64,000 nt of DNA from Lentzea jiangxiensis (GCF_900104175.1 NZ_FNIX01000013.1:124001-188000); one strand, 5' to 3'. Shown: positions 42,252 through 51,136, counted from the first letter of the stretch. Program-made: numbers and translations. Notes: generated by a model from the letters alone, not told the origin.

Positions 42252-43034
42252 GTGCTGGTGTTGCTCGGTGACTCCACAGCGGTCGGGATCGGCGACCTCG
42301 TTCCCGGTGGCTGGCGCGGCTTCGGCCCCCTGCTCTCCTCGGCGTTCGAGGACAACGGCTACCGCAACTTCGCCGTCTCCGGCGCACGCGTGGCCGACGT
42401 CCGGCACTCCCAGCTGCCGGAGGCGTTGCGCTGCGGCCCCACCGCCGCCGTGGTCATCGCGGGCGTCAACGACACGCTGCGGTCCGACTTCTCGGCCCGG
42501 CGGATGCACGAGGACCTCGACCACATCTGCCGCTCCCTGACCGCCGCGGGCGCCTCCGTGGTCACCGTGCGGTTCCACGACCAGGGCCGCGTGTTCAAGC
42601 TGCCGGGCAGGCTGCGGCGGGTGCTCAAGGACCGCATCGACGAGTACAACCGCGTGGTCGACGTCGTCGTGGCGCGGCACGGTGTGCGGTGCGTCGACCT
42701 GCACGCGCTGCCCGGCGCCTACGAGCTCGAGACGTGGGCGGTCGACCGCCTGCACCCGTCCGAACGCGGCCACCGGATGCTGGCGCGGGCGTTCGCGGCC
42801 GAGCTGCGGGCGGCTGGGCACCGGGTCGGGGACGTGGGCCTGGAGTGCTCGGGCGGGCGCGAGCTGACGGTGTGGCACCACGTGGCGTGGTTGGTGGTGA
42901 AGGGGATTCCGTGGCTGTGGCGCAGGGGTGCCGACCTGGTGCCGCTGCTGTGGGGTGACGAGGAGAGGGCGGAGCCGCCCGTGGCGGTGCCGGTGCCGGG
43001 GGACGTGCTGCCTGCCGACACCGGCCTGGCGTAG
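42252..43034 (+). CDS. SGNH/GDSL-fold hydrolase
   Basis: A 260-residue esterase/lipase-type protein. It has block I LLGDSTAVGIGD (catalytic Ser), block II GARVADVRHSQLP, block III AGVNDTL (Asn) and block V VDRLHPSERGH (Asp and His). There is no signal peptide, so it is probably cytoplasmic. A C-terminal extension after the SGNH fold contains a Trp-rich segment (VWHHVAWLVVKGIPWLWRRG) of unknown role. The start is GTG 42252, or 42258. It lies 53 bases after the kinase-like gene, probably in the same transcript. Confidence 0.85.
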   Translation: MLVLLGDSTAVGIGDLVPGGWRGFGPLLSSAFEDNGYRNFAVSGARVADVRHSQLPEALRCGPTAAVVIAGVNDTLRSDFSARRMHEDLDHICRSLTAAGASVVTVRFHDQGRVFKLPGRLRRVLKDRIDEYNRVVDVVVARHGVRCVDLHALPGAYELETWAVDRLHPSERGHRMLARAFAAELRAAGHRVGDVGLECSGGRELTVWHHVAWLVVKGIPWLWRRGADLVPLLWGDEERAEPPVAVPVPGDVLPADTGLA

Positions 43035-43351
43035 GGGACCCTCCCGGGGGCTCAGCCGGCCGTGCTCAGGTCGTAGAGCGTCCGGCCGCCCACCGTCGTC
43101 GCCTCCTGCCGTGAGACCGGCACGAGGACGTACGTCGTCGACGCCGACACCGTGGTGGAGGGCGTCGAGAAGGGTGAGACCGTCACCGTGATCGCCACCG
43201 CGGAAGACGGCCGGTCCGTGGCGTCCAGCGTGGTCGAAGCCGGTCAGCGGGTCCAGCGGGACGGGCAGGCCCCGCCAACGAGGTGATTTGGGGTCAAGTG
43301 TGAGCGGTTATGGTCGGGTGATCAGCCCGACCACAACCGGAGGTGAGCGTC
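43035..43351. other. 317-bp gap with possible gene remnant
   Basis: No complete gene is seen. On the minus strand an open stretch ending at a TGA (complement of 43052-43054) encodes VSASTTYVLVPVSRQEATTVGG and further upstream residues up to an in-frame stop near 43240. A one-base shift extends it with PVPLDPLTGFD. It looks like the C-terminus of a lost secreted or surface protein. A plus-strand frame ending at 43286 is also open with high GC3. Neither has a convincing start. Confidence 0.35.
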
Positions 43352-45028
43352 GTGCGCACGTTCACCCTGACCGTGATGGGCTCGACGGACCTGCACGGCA
43401 ACCTGTTCAACTGGGACTACTACCTCGACCGCGAGTTCGACGACTTCGCGCACAACGACGTGGGGCTCGCGAAGATCTCCACGCTGGTGAACGACGTGCG
43501 GTCGTCCGTGGGGCGGCATCGGACGTTGCTGCTCGACGCCGGTGACACCATCCAGGGCACTCCGCTCGCGTACTACTACGCGAAGGTCGAGCCCATCACG
43601 CGCGGTGCCCACGTCCACCCGATGGCCGCCGCGATGAACGCCATCGGCTACACCGCCGCCGTTCTGGGCAACCACGAGTTCAACTACGGCCTGCCCGTGC
43701 TGCGGACCTTCGAGCGCCAGCTGGAGTTCCCGCTGCTGGCGGCCAACGCCGTGGACGTCACCACCGGGCTGCCCGCCTTCCAGCCGTACGTGGTGAAGAC
43801 CGTGTGGCGCACGGGCGGACCGCCGTTGCGGGTGGGGATCCTCGGTCTGACCAACCCCGGCATCGCCGTGTGGGACCGGGCGCACGTCGACGGCGTGCTG
43901 ACGTTCCCCGGCCTGGTGGAGCAGGCGCTGCACTGGGTGCCGGAGATCCGGCGCAAGTCCGACCTCGTGGTCGTGGTGGCGCACTCCGGGGCCGACCTGT
44001 CGTCGTCGCTCGGCGACCAGGTGCCGTTCCCGGAGAACTGCGCCGAGCTGGTGGCGGAGACCGTGCCGGGCATCGACGCGATCCTCGTCGGGCACGCGCA
44101 CGTGGAGATCCCCTCGCGGTTCGTGACGAACAAGGTCACCGGGCGGCCGGTGCTGCTGACGGAGCCGCTGTTCTCGGGCAAGCGGCTGTCGCTGATGGAG
44201 TTCGACCTGCGCCACGACGGGCGCTGGGAACTCCAGGCGTCGCGGTCGTCGGTGCTGTCGTCGGCGACGGTGCAGGAAGACCCTCGGATCGTGCGACTCC
44301 TACGGCACGACCACGAGAAGGTCGTGTCGTACGTCAACGCGCGCGTTGGCACGTGTTCGGCGGCGATGTCGGCTTCGCGGGCCCGTTTCGAGGACACGCC
44401 CGCGTTGCGGTTCATCAACCACGTGCAGGCGCTGGAGCTCGCGAAGTCCACGTCGCTGCCGGTGCTCTCGCTGTGCGCGCCCTTCAACCGCGCGGCGGCC
44501 ATCCCGGCCGGGGACGTGTCCATCCGGGACGTCGCCGGGCTCTACATCTTCGACAACACGCTGGTCGGCGTGCGGCTGACCGGCGGGCAGCTGCGCGACT
44601 TCCTGGAGGAGTCGGCGCGGTACTTCCGGCAGGTGCCCCCCGGCGGCCCGTTCACCGCCGCCTCCGTCTCGGCCGACGTGCCGGACTACAACTTCGACAT
44701 CGCCTACGGCCTGACCGCACCGCTGACCTACGACATCGACATCGCCCGGCCCGCAGGCTCGCGGATCACCGGCCTCCGCTTCGGGGGCGAGCCCGTGGCG
44801 GACTCGGCGGAGTTCGCGGTGGCCGTCAACAACTACCGGCAGGCGGGGGGTGGCGACTTCCCGCACGTCGCCTCGGCTCCCGTGCTGCACAACCAGCAGC
44901 AGGAGATCCGCCAGCTGCTGATCGACTGGGTGAAGGCGGTGGGCGTGCTCGACCCGGCCGGCTTCACCGGCACCGACTGGCGCCTGGTGGCGGACGGCAG
45001 GCCCGTGGTGGTCTCCACGAACGAGTGA
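43352..45028 (+). CDS. bifunctional metallophosphatase / 5'-nucleotidase family protein
   Basis: A 558-residue protein with a calcineurin-like phosphoesterase domain (MGSTDLHGNLFNWDYY, LLDAGDTIQGTPL, VLGNHEFNYG, VVAHSGADLSS, LVGHAHVEIP) and the 5'-nucleotidase C-terminal substrate domain (GDVSIRDVAGLYIFDNTLVGVRLTG, NNYRQAGGGDFPH). The family removes phosphate from nucleotides or 2',3'-cyclic nucleotides. No signal peptide is present, unlike many secreted members. GTG 43352 is chosen because GGAGG 43339-43343 is eight bases away; GTG 43343 lies inside that motif. Confidence 0.9.
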   Translation: MRTFTLTVMGSTDLHGNLFNWDYYLDREFDDFAHNDVGLAKISTLVNDVRSSVGRHRTLLLDAGDTIQGTPLAYYYAKVEPITRGAHVHPMAAAMNAIGYTAAVLGNHEFNYGLPVLRTFERQLEFPLLAANAVDVTTGLPAFQPYVVKTVWRTGGPPLRVGILGLTNPGIAVWDRAHVDGVLTFPGLVEQALHWVPEIRRKSDLVVVVAHSGADLSSSLGDQVPFPENCAELVAETVPGIDAILVGHAHVEIPSRFVTNKVTGRPVLLTEPLFSGKRLSLMEFDLRHDGRWELQASRSSVLSSATVQEDPRIVRLLRHDHEKVVSYVNARVGTCSAAMSASRARFEDTPALRFINHVQALELAKSTSLPVLSLCAPFNRAAAIPAGDVSIRDVAGLYIFDNTLVGVRLTGGQLRDFLEESARYFRQVPPGGPFTAASVSADVPDYNFDIAYGLTAPLTYDIDIARPAGSRITGLRFGGEPVADSAEFAVAVNNYRQAGGGDFPHVASAPVLHNQQQEIRQLLIDWVKAVGVLDPAGFTGTDWRLVADGRPVVVSTNE

Positions 45029-45102
45029 ATTCGACCACGATGACCTGCCTGTTCTGGTTCAGGTGGTGGCACGCGGTCGTCCGAATGGGATAGTTCAGGC
45101 GC

Positions 45103-45546
45103 GTGCAGTTAGCGCAACGCGTCGCCGTTGGTGCCGTCGTCGTGCCGGCGTTGTTCGCGGCGGTGGCGCTCGCGGCGCAGCCCGGTGAGGCCTCCGGCCA
45201 CCTGGTGCTCGCGGTGCGGTCGTCGGAGATCGTGCTCGCCGGTACCGCCGGTTCGCAACGCCAGGAGGTGGTGGACGCCGTGCGCGCACTGACCGCCGCC
45301 CACCGCATCACCGACGTCATGACCCCCGGTGCCCCCGGTCTCCCGGTGGCACCCTCCGAGGCGGCCTCGCTGCTCGGCGCGGTGCTGGACCGGGGCGTCA
45401 CCGACTTCACCGGCGTCGTCCGCCGGGGCCACCTGACCGCGTCGGCACGCGTCGCGGACCCGGAGCGCGCGGGGGCGCTGAGCGACGCCCTGCGCGCGGC
45501 CGCCCCGGACCTGCGCGTCGACGAGGACTTCACGACTACGGGCTAG
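45103..45546 (+). CDS. exported BON-like domain protein (Arf-type)
   Basis: A 147-residue protein. Its N-terminal hydrophobic segment (VAVGAVVVPALFAAVALAA) is a signal or anchor, and two short repeats resemble BON half-domains (HLVLAVRSSEIVLAGTAGSQRQEVVDAV and GVVRRGHLTASARVADPERAGALSDAL). This is like the N-terminal part of mycobacterial ArfA (Rv0899) without its OmpA domain. GTG 45103 follows the nucleotidase gene by 74 bases. The next gene, 10 bases on, is ArfC-like, supporting the assignment; a direct role in a channel is not shown. Confidence 0.55.
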   Translation: MQLAQRVAVGAVVVPALFAAVALAAQPGEASGHLVLAVRSSEIVLAGTAGSQRQEVVDAVRALTAAHRITDVMTPGAPGLPVAPSEAASLLGAVLDRGVTDFTGVVRRGHLTASARVADPERAGALSDALRAAAPDLRVDEDFTTTG

Positions 45547-45556
45547 GAGCAGTGCG

Positions 45557-45877
45557 TTGTTCGGGTTCTTCTTCCAGATGTTCGGCCTGTGCGCGGGTGC
45601 CTTCCTCACCGGCGTCCTGCTGACTTGGCTGACCATGCGCTCGCGGTCGTCGTCCCCCGCCGCCGTGGTCGACGCGGCAGGCCTGTCGATCATGGAGGAG
45701 CCGGTCGACGTGGCACCCGTGATCAAGGCGAACTCGCGCACGATGATGTTCCACACGCCCGAGTCGCCGTACTACAAGCGCATGAAGGGCGACGCCTTCT
45801 TCCACTCGCCGGAGGACGCGCAGCGGGCCGGGTACACGATGTGGACGCCGCGGCCTCGGGTGCCGGCCGGGGCCTAG
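45557..45877 (+). CDS. ArfC-like sunset-domain membrane protein
   Basis: A 106-residue protein with one N-terminal span (FFFQMFGLCAGAFLTGVLLTWL) and a sunset motif: VIKANSRTMMFHTPESPYY, followed by FHSPEDAQRAGYTMW. This matches the variant called channel accessory protein ArfC in mycobacteria and relatives, where arfABC forms an operon. TTG 45557 has AGGAG 45545-45549 seven bases upstream; no better start exists. It pairs with the BON-like gene 10 bases upstream. Confidence 0.7.
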   Translation: MFGFFFQMFGLCAGAFLTGVLLTWLTMRSRSSSPAAVVDAAGLSIMEEPVDVAPVIKANSRTMMFHTPESPYYKRMKGDAFFHSPEDAQRAGYTMWTPRPRVPAGA

Positions 45878-46332
45878 GCGGTGCGGAGCCAGGCGTCGAG
45901 GGCGAGGTAGTCGGCGTCGGTCAGGCCGTGCCCCGGGTCGACCCTGTGCGGGAGCGCCTTGCCGTGGTGTGCGGCGATCCAGTCGCGGTCCCTGCCGGTG
46001 ATCTCGTCGTCGACCCAGGCGAACGGTCTGGTGCCCGCCAGGGCGACCAGGCCGCGGGTCTTCCAGTGCAGACCCCGGCGTGCGTCCGCGGCCTCGGTGT
46101 CCGGGTCGTCGGGCCAGATCGCCACCGGGAGCGGCGGCAGGCCGAGCAGGGGCGCGATGTGGGTGTTCGCGTCGTCCATCCACGTCGTGGCCCAGATGAG
46201 CTCGCACGGGAGGGCTTGCAGCCACGGGCCGTGCAGCGGGTCGAGGCGGGCGAGGCCCGGGGTGCCGGGCACGCCGTCGCCGAAGGGGAGCAGGGGGCCG
46301 TCGACGTCGAGGAAGAGGACCGGGCGGGTCAT
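45874..46332 (-). CDS. HAD-superfamily protein
   Basis: A 152-residue protein. Motif I is FLDVDGPLLPFGDG (first Asp nucleophile), motif II is ATTWMDD and motif IV WVDDEITGRD. It is a short HAD phosphatase-like protein without a cap, common in actinobacteria next to nucleotide or DNA genes; substrate unknown. ATG 46332. Its last four bases overlap the end of the ArfC-like gene on the other strand. Confidence 0.75.
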   Translation of the reverse strand: MTRPVLFLDVDGPLLPFGDGVPGTPGLARLDPLHGPWLQALPCELIWATTWMDDANTHIAPLLGLPPLPVAIWPDDPDTEAADARRGLHWKTRGLVALAGTRPFAWVDDEITGRDRDWIAAHHGKALPHRVDPGHGLTDADYLALDAWLRTA

Positions 46333-46447
46333 CCGGCGACCGCCCTGCCCGGGAACCGCGTGAACGCGGACCCGGCGCGCACGTCCCGAGTGGTCGGCAG
46401 GTCGGCCATCCCGGGAAGCCTAGACGCGACCTCGTAGGCTGGGCCAC

Positions 46448-46942
46448 GTGATTGCCGACGTGATCAAGCCCGGCCTGGACGTCCTCTTCTGCGGTATCAA
46501 CCCGGGCCTCGTGTCGGAGGCGACCGGGCACCACTTCGCCCGGCCCGGAAACCGGTTCTGGCCCGCCCTCCATTTGTCCGGGTTCACGCCGCGGCAGTTC
46601 GCGCCCGCCGAGCAGGAGAAGCTGCTCGAACTGGGACTCGGCATCACGAACGTCGTCGCGCGGCCCAGTGCCAAAGCCGACGAGTTGACAATTGACGAAA
46701 TGCGCGAGGGCGGGACCCTGCTCGCCGAAAAGGTCCAGAGGTATTCACCGAAGGTTCTCGCGGTGCTGGGCGTGACGGTGTACCGGGCGGCCTTCGGACG
46801 CAAGAAGGCGCAGGTGGGGCCTCAGGAGGACACCATCGGCGGGGTGCGGGTGTGGGTGTTGCCGAATCCGAGCGGTTTGAACGCGCACTGGCAGCTGCCC
46901 GCGTTGGCGGAGGAGTTCGGGCGTCTCAAATCGAGCGTCTAG
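46448..46942 (+). CDS. mug: G/U mismatch-specific DNA glycosylase
   Basis: A 164-residue member of the uracil-DNA glycosylase superfamily, Mug/TDG type. GINPG (LFCGINPGLVSEATGHHFARPGNRFW) is the catalytic-side motif and NPSGLNA the minor-groove loop. It removes uracil or related lesions opposite G. GTG 46448; length is normal for the family. It is divergent from the HAD gene. The 192 bases downstream before the SARP gene contain a nested inverted structure (46946-47003). Confidence 0.9.
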   Translation: MIADVIKPGLDVLFCGINPGLVSEATGHHFARPGNRFWPALHLSGFTPRQFAPAEQEKLLELGLGITNVVARPSAKADELTIDEMREGGTLLAEKVQRYSPKVLAVLGVTVYRAAFGRKKAQVGPQEDTIGGVRVWVLPNPSGLNAHWQLPALAEEFGRLKSSV

Positions 46943-46945
46943 AAG

Positions 46946-47003
46946 CGGGACAAAAGTTCACATTCATGCCCACTGGAAGTGCGCTGGACGGAGTGGGGTC
47001 CCG
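46946..47003. repeat. nested inverted repeats between mug and SARP gene
   Basis: CGGGAC (46946-46951) pairs with GTCCCG (46998-47003), and just inside it CCCACT (46969-46974) pairs with AGTGGG (46992-46997). The two stems abut on the right side, with a 17-base bulge on the left. It may be the mug terminator or part of the SARP leader. Confidence 0.35.
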
Positions 47004-47134
47004 TCTGGTTGCATCGTGATCTGCGTCCGTTCGAGTGCTTTTCACCCGTAAGTGGAACCGTGTCAGCCGGATTGCGTCAGAGTTTGGCGATGCCGTGCGG
47101 AGCTTGGTGAATCTTCAACACCGGTGGGGGCACA

Positions 47135-49975
47135 GTGGAGGTCAGGATTCTCGGGCCGGTCGAGCCGACGGTGCCGCCGAAACCCGCGCAGATCCTCGCC
47201 GTCCTGGCGGTCGAGTGCGGGAAGGTCGTGCCGGTCGAGCGGCTCATCGACCTCATCTGGGGTGAGGAGCCGCCGCCGCAGGCGCGCAAGTCGCTGCAGG
47301 TGCACATCTCGAGCCTGCGCCGGGCCGGGCTGCCGGTCGAGCACCGCGCGGCGGGGTACGTGCTCAACGCCGACCCCGGCACCGTCGACCTGCACGTGTT
47401 CCGCAGGCTCGTGGCCTGCGCCGGGGGCGAGGCGGACCTCAGGGTCAGGGCCGAGCTGCTGGACGAGGCCCTGCGGCTGTGGCGCGGCACGCCGGTGGTG
47501 TTCGCGCAGACGCTCGACGTGCAACGGCTCGCGGCCGCCGAGGCGTGGGTCGACGCCGAGCTGGCGCTGGGGCGGCACGCCGGGCTGGTGGACCGGCTCG
47601 CGACGTTCGTCGCCGAGTACCCGCTCGCGGAACGGCTGCGCGGGCAGCTCATGACGGCGCTCGCGCGGGCCGGGCGGCGCGCGGACGCCATGAGGGTGTT
47701 CCGGGAGACGCGCAAGGTGCTCGTCGACGAGCTCGGGGTCGAGCCGGGCGAGCAGCTGCAGCAGCTCTACCGCGACGTGCTGGAGGGGGCGCGGGACAGC
47801 AGGCGCAACTACCTGCCGCGCGACGCCGGCGACTTCACGGGACGCGAGGGGGAACTGAGCAGGCTCCTCGACAGCGACGGTGGCGTCTGGTGGATCGAGG
47901 GCCCGGCGGGCGTCGGCAAGTCCGCTCTGGCCGTGCACGCGGCGCACCGGCTGGCCGACCGGTACCCGGACGGGCAGCTGTTCGTCGACCTGCACTCGCC
48001 GTCCGGGGCGCTGGACGCGTTGCTGCGCGCGATGGACGTGCCGAGCGAGCGCGTCCCCGAGTCCGCGGAGGAACGCGCGGCGCTGTGGCGCGCGACGGTC
48101 GGCGGGCGGCGCGTCGTGATCGTGCTGGACGGCGTCACGAGCGTGTCGGAGGTCAGGCCGCTGCTGCCCGGCAGTCCCGGCTGCCTGACGCTGATCACGA
48201 GCCGCAGCCGGTTGTGCGGGCTGGAGGGCGTGCGCCGCGTCCCGCTCGACGTGCTGGGCGAGGACGAGGCCGTCACGCTGCTGCAGCGGATCCTGGGCGA
48301 CGACCGCGTCGCCGCCGAACCCGGCCAGGCCAAGGAGGTCGCGCGGCTGTGCGGCTACCTGCCGCTCGCCGTGCGGATCACCGGCGCGCGGCTGGCCGGG
48401 CGGGCGCACTGGCCCGTCTCGAAGCTCGTCCGGCGGCTCTCCGACGAGCGCAGCAGGCTCGACGAGCTCGTCGCGGACGACCTCGCCGTGCGGGCCGGGC
48501 TGGAGCTCACCTACCGGGCGCTCGACGAGGACGCCCGCCGCGCGTACCGGGTCTTCGGCTTCCTCGGCCTGCCCGAGGTGCCGAGCTTCCTGTGGGCGCA
48601 CCTGCTCGACGAGGACGTGCTCGACCAGCTCGTCGACGCGCGGCTGCTCGACGTCATCGGCAGCGCCCGGTACCGGATGCACGAGCTGGTGCGGCTGCAC
48701 GCCCGTGAGCTCGCCGAGGCGGAGGACCCGCGCTCCGAGCGCGAGGACCTCGTCAGGAGAGCGGTGATCGCCGCTCTTTCCACTGTGGACGGACTGACCG
48801 AGCAGCTCTTCCTGGCCGTGCCGCGGATGCAGGACTCGCTGGGCGTGGTGACGACGGCGGCGCGCCCGACGGACAGGGACGCCTGGTTCGCGCGTGAGGA
48901 GCCGCTGCTCACCAGGCTCGTGGAACGCGCGGCGGAGCTCGGGCTCGCGGAGATCGCCTCGCAGCTCGCGGAAGTGCTGGTGTTCGCCTGGTTCGGGCTC
49001 AGGAACCGGTACGAGGCCTGGGAGAGGTCGCACACGGCGGCGCTGGAGGCCGTGTGGAGGACCGGGGACCTGAGACTGGAGGCGGTGCTGCGCTGCAGTC
49101 TGGGGCAGATGCACTACAAGCGGGACAACCTGGTCGAGGCGCGGTCGTGGTTCGAGACCGCGCAGACGCTGTTCGTGGACCTGGGCGACCGGCGCGGCGA
49201 GGCCGTCGCGATGAACGGCATCGGCATGGTGTGCCGTGATCTCGGCCAGTACCCGTGCGCCCTCGAAGCACTCGGCAGGGCGCGGAACCTGTTGGAGGCG
49301 ACGGACCTCGAAGGCGTCGCCCACGCGCACTACGGCATCGGTTCCATCAAACGGGAGCTCGGCGACGACCAGGGGGCGTTCGAGACCCTGCGCCTCGCGG
49401 AGACGGTCTACCGGCAGGCCCGCAGCCGCAGGGGCGAGGCGCTGGCCGCCCGCGGGATAGGGCTCGTGCACCGCGCCCGCGGCGAGCTCGACCTGGCCGA
49501 GGACCACGTCCGCCGCGCGCACGAGATGGTCGCGGGCACCGGCGACGAGCTGCTCGCCTGCTACACCGCCCAGGCCTGGGCGAAGGTGTTGCTGCGCAAG
49601 GGGTTGCTCGAACCCGCGGAGCGGCTGCTGCGGCAGGCGCTCGACGGCTGCCGCGACGTCGGTGACCGGTTCGGCGAGGCGCTCGTGCGCCGCACGGTGG
49701 GGGAGTGGCGGCTCGCGGCCGGTGACCACGCCGGTGCGCGGATCGTGCTGACCGAGCTGCTGCCGGTGTGGAACGACCTCACCCTGCCGCTGTGGCGCGC
49801 CCGCACGCTCCGGGACCTCGGAGCGGTCCACGCCCGTCTGGGGGACGTCGCCGGCGCGGACCGCTCCTGGGACGAGGCCGCGAGCCTGTTCACGCGACTG
49901 GGCACCAGGGAGAGGGGAGAGGTGCGCCAGTGGCCGGCTCAGTTCGGTCTCGCCGCGTCCCGGCTCAGCCGGTGA
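47135..49975 (+). CDS. SARP/AfsR-family transcriptional regulator (BTAD, NB-ARC, TPR)
   Basis: A 946-residue regulator like AfsR/DnrI relatives. It has an N-terminal OmpR-type winged helix (VEVRILGPVE ... QARKSLQVHISSLRRAG), a bacterial transcriptional activation domain (about 95-230, LLDEALRLWRG, LADRLRGQL-like), an NB-ARC ATPase (P-loop EGPAGVGKSAL near 252-262; VIVLDGVTSV; SRLCGL) and about ten TPR-like repeats at the C-terminus. SARP proteins activate secondary-metabolite or development genes, but no biosynthetic cluster lies within this window. GTG 47135. Its 3' end overlaps the neighbouring minus-strand gene by 11 bases. Confidence 0.92.
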   Translation: MEVRILGPVEPTVPPKPAQILAVLAVECGKVVPVERLIDLIWGEEPPPQARKSLQVHISSLRRAGLPVEHRAAGYVLNADPGTVDLHVFRRLVACAGGEADLRVRAELLDEALRLWRGTPVVFAQTLDVQRLAAAEAWVDAELALGRHAGLVDRLATFVAEYPLAERLRGQLMTALARAGRRADAMRVFRETRKVLVDELGVEPGEQLQQLYRDVLEGARDSRRNYLPRDAGDFTGREGELSRLLDSDGGVWWIEGPAGVGKSALAVHAAHRLADRYPDGQLFVDLHSPSGALDALLRAMDVPSERVPESAEERAALWRATVGGRRVVIVLDGVTSVSEVRPLLPGSPGCLTLITSRSRLCGLEGVRRVPLDVLGEDEAVTLLQRILGDDRVAAEPGQAKEVARLCGYLPLAVRITGARLAGRAHWPVSKLVRRLSDERSRLDELVADDLAVRAGLELTYRALDEDARRAYRVFGFLGLPEVPSFLWAHLLDEDVLDQLVDARLLDVIGSARYRMHELVRLHARELAEAEDPRSEREDLVRRAVIAALSTVDGLTEQLFLAVPRMQDSLGVVTTAARPTDRDAWFAREEPLLTRLVERAAELGLAEIASQLAEVLVFAWFGLRNRYEAWERSHTAALEAVWRTGDLRLEAVLRCSLGQMHYKRDNLVEARSWFETAQTLFVDLGDRRGEAVAMNGIGMVCRDLGQYPCALEALGRARNLLEATDLEGVAHAHYGIGSIKRELGDDQGAFETLRLAETVYRQARSRRGEALAARGIGLVHRARGELDLAEDHVRRAHEMVAGTGDELLACYTAQAWAKVLLRKGLLEPAERLLRQALDGCRDVGDRFGEALVRRTVGEWRLAAGDHAGARIVLTELLPVWNDLTLPLWRARTLRDLGAVHARLGDVAGADRSWDEAASLFTRLGTRERGEVRQWPAQFGLAASRLSR

Positions 49976-50516
49976 TCTTCTTGTACTTCCACGGCGCGTA
50001 ACCGCCGCTCTTCAGCGACGAGATCGACACGGTCTCGTGGTCCATGTCCGTCGCCGTGCTGCCCTCTTCGTAGATCCACGCGGACGTCTTCGCCGAGTTG
50101 GCCCACTTCTCGAACAGCTTCACGTGACCGTTGCGCAGGATCATGTCGCCCGGCTTGAGGTTCGCCCAGGAGATCTTGGTGGCGACCTCGTCCAGGTTGC
50201 GCGTGTTGCGGCTCGTCGTGAGCTTCCAGGCCATGGAGACGAAGCCCGAGCAGTCCGTGCGGTACTTCTTGCCCTTGCCGACGTCCCAGGCGTAGGCGGA
50301 CTGGCTGTACGGGATCTTGCGGTCCCACCAGTCCTTGGCGCGCTTGACGACCTCGGTGCGGCTGATGGAACCGCCGTACCCGGCCGCCGCCCGCACCTGG
50401 GAGACGGAGGTCTCCTGCTCGGCGGGACCCTCCGGTGCGGCCTGGGCGACGCCGCTCGGGCCACCGAGCAGTCCGAGCGAGATCGCGGTCGCCGCGACGG
50501 CGTGGCGAATGCGCAT
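49965..50516 (-). CDS. secreted NlpC/P60-like cell-wall hydrolase
   Basis: A 183-residue exported protein: signal peptide (MRIRHAVAATAISLGLLGGPSGVAQA) and a compact cysteine-peptidase-like domain with YRTDCSGFVSMAWKL (catalytic Cys) and GHVKLFEKW (His). It probably cleaves peptidoglycan stem peptides; the domain is short and could be a CHAP-type amidase. ATG 50516 follows GGAG at eight bases; a longer start is not needed. Divergent (149 bases) from another secreted protein. Confidence 0.8.
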   Translation of the reverse strand: MRIRHAVAATAISLGLLGGPSGVAQAAPEGPAEQETSVSQVRAAAGYGGSISRTEVVKRAKDWWDRKIPYSQSAYAWDVGKGKKYRTDCSGFVSMAWKLTTSRNTRNLDEVATKISWANLKPGDMILRNGHVKLFEKWANSAKTSAWIYEEGSTATDMDHETVSISSLKSGGYAPWKYKKITG

Positions 50517-50665
50517 TGTTGTTGCTCCGATCGACTTGCGCCTGGTGATGACCGGAACTGTCCACTCCGGCGCCAAAGATCGGCCTAAGGCCGCTTTAGG
50601 GCTTCCTTTACCGCGTCTGCCTAGCTTTCGCGGCGTCTTGCCCAGGGCTTAAGGAGAGAGAGCAC

Positions 50666-51136
50666 ATGTTCGTTCGCACGATCGCGGCGGTGATCGCGAT
50701 GTTCGCGGCTCTGCTGATGGGCGCGTCCGTCGCGTCCGCGGCTCCGGCCAAGTACACGCACTCCCAGGCGACCGCGCAGCTGCGCGCGGCCGGCATCGCC
50801 TGGACGTCGAGCGGCGGGTGCAGCGACCGCAACCGTCCGAACTGCACGTCGTTCGAGCAGATCAACCAGACGACGATCGCGGGTGCCAAGACGTTCAAGA
50901 GCGCTTCGGGTTGCGCGCTGACCATCACCGGCGGCACGGAGACCGGCCACGCGTCGGGCACGTACTCGCACTGGAACGGCTACAAGGTGGACTACCGGCT
51001 GTCCAGCTGCGTCACGAACTACATCAAGAGCAAGTTCTCGTCCATCGGCGGGAACAAGTGGAAGTCGAACGCGGGCAACATCTACTACCTCGAGTCGAAC
51101 CACTGGGACGTGACGTACCACAACTGCGGGTGCTGA
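50666..51136 (+). CDS. secreted protein resembling M15-type peptidases
   Basis: A 156-residue protein with a signal peptide (MFVRTIAAVIAMFAALLMGASVASA). The mature part has two disulphide-like Cys pairs and a segment GGTETGHASGTYSHWNGYKVDYRL ending HWDVTYH; the spacing of His, Asp and a later His recalls the zinc site of M15 D-Ala-D-Ala/L-Ala-D-Glu peptidases. ATG 50666 has AAGGAGAGAG upstream. Together with the divergent NlpC-like gene it suggests a cell-wall-lysis pair near the SARP gene. Motif spacing is atypical, so the family is uncertain. Confidence 0.6.
   Translation: MFVRTIAAVIAMFAALLMGASVASAAPAKYTHSQATAQLRAAGIAWTSSGGCSDRNRPNCTSFEQINQTTIAGAKTFKSASGCALTITGGTETGHASGTYSHWNGYKVDYRLSSCVTNYIKSKFSSIGGNKWKSNAGNIYYLESNHWDVTYHNCGC

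Noticed and set aside
47063..49831. A 922-residue minus-strand open frame opposite the SARP gene
   Set aside because: High-GC shadow: no domain motifs, Arg/Gly/His/Gln-rich composition, and the plus strand has clear BTAD, NB-ARC and TPR domains.
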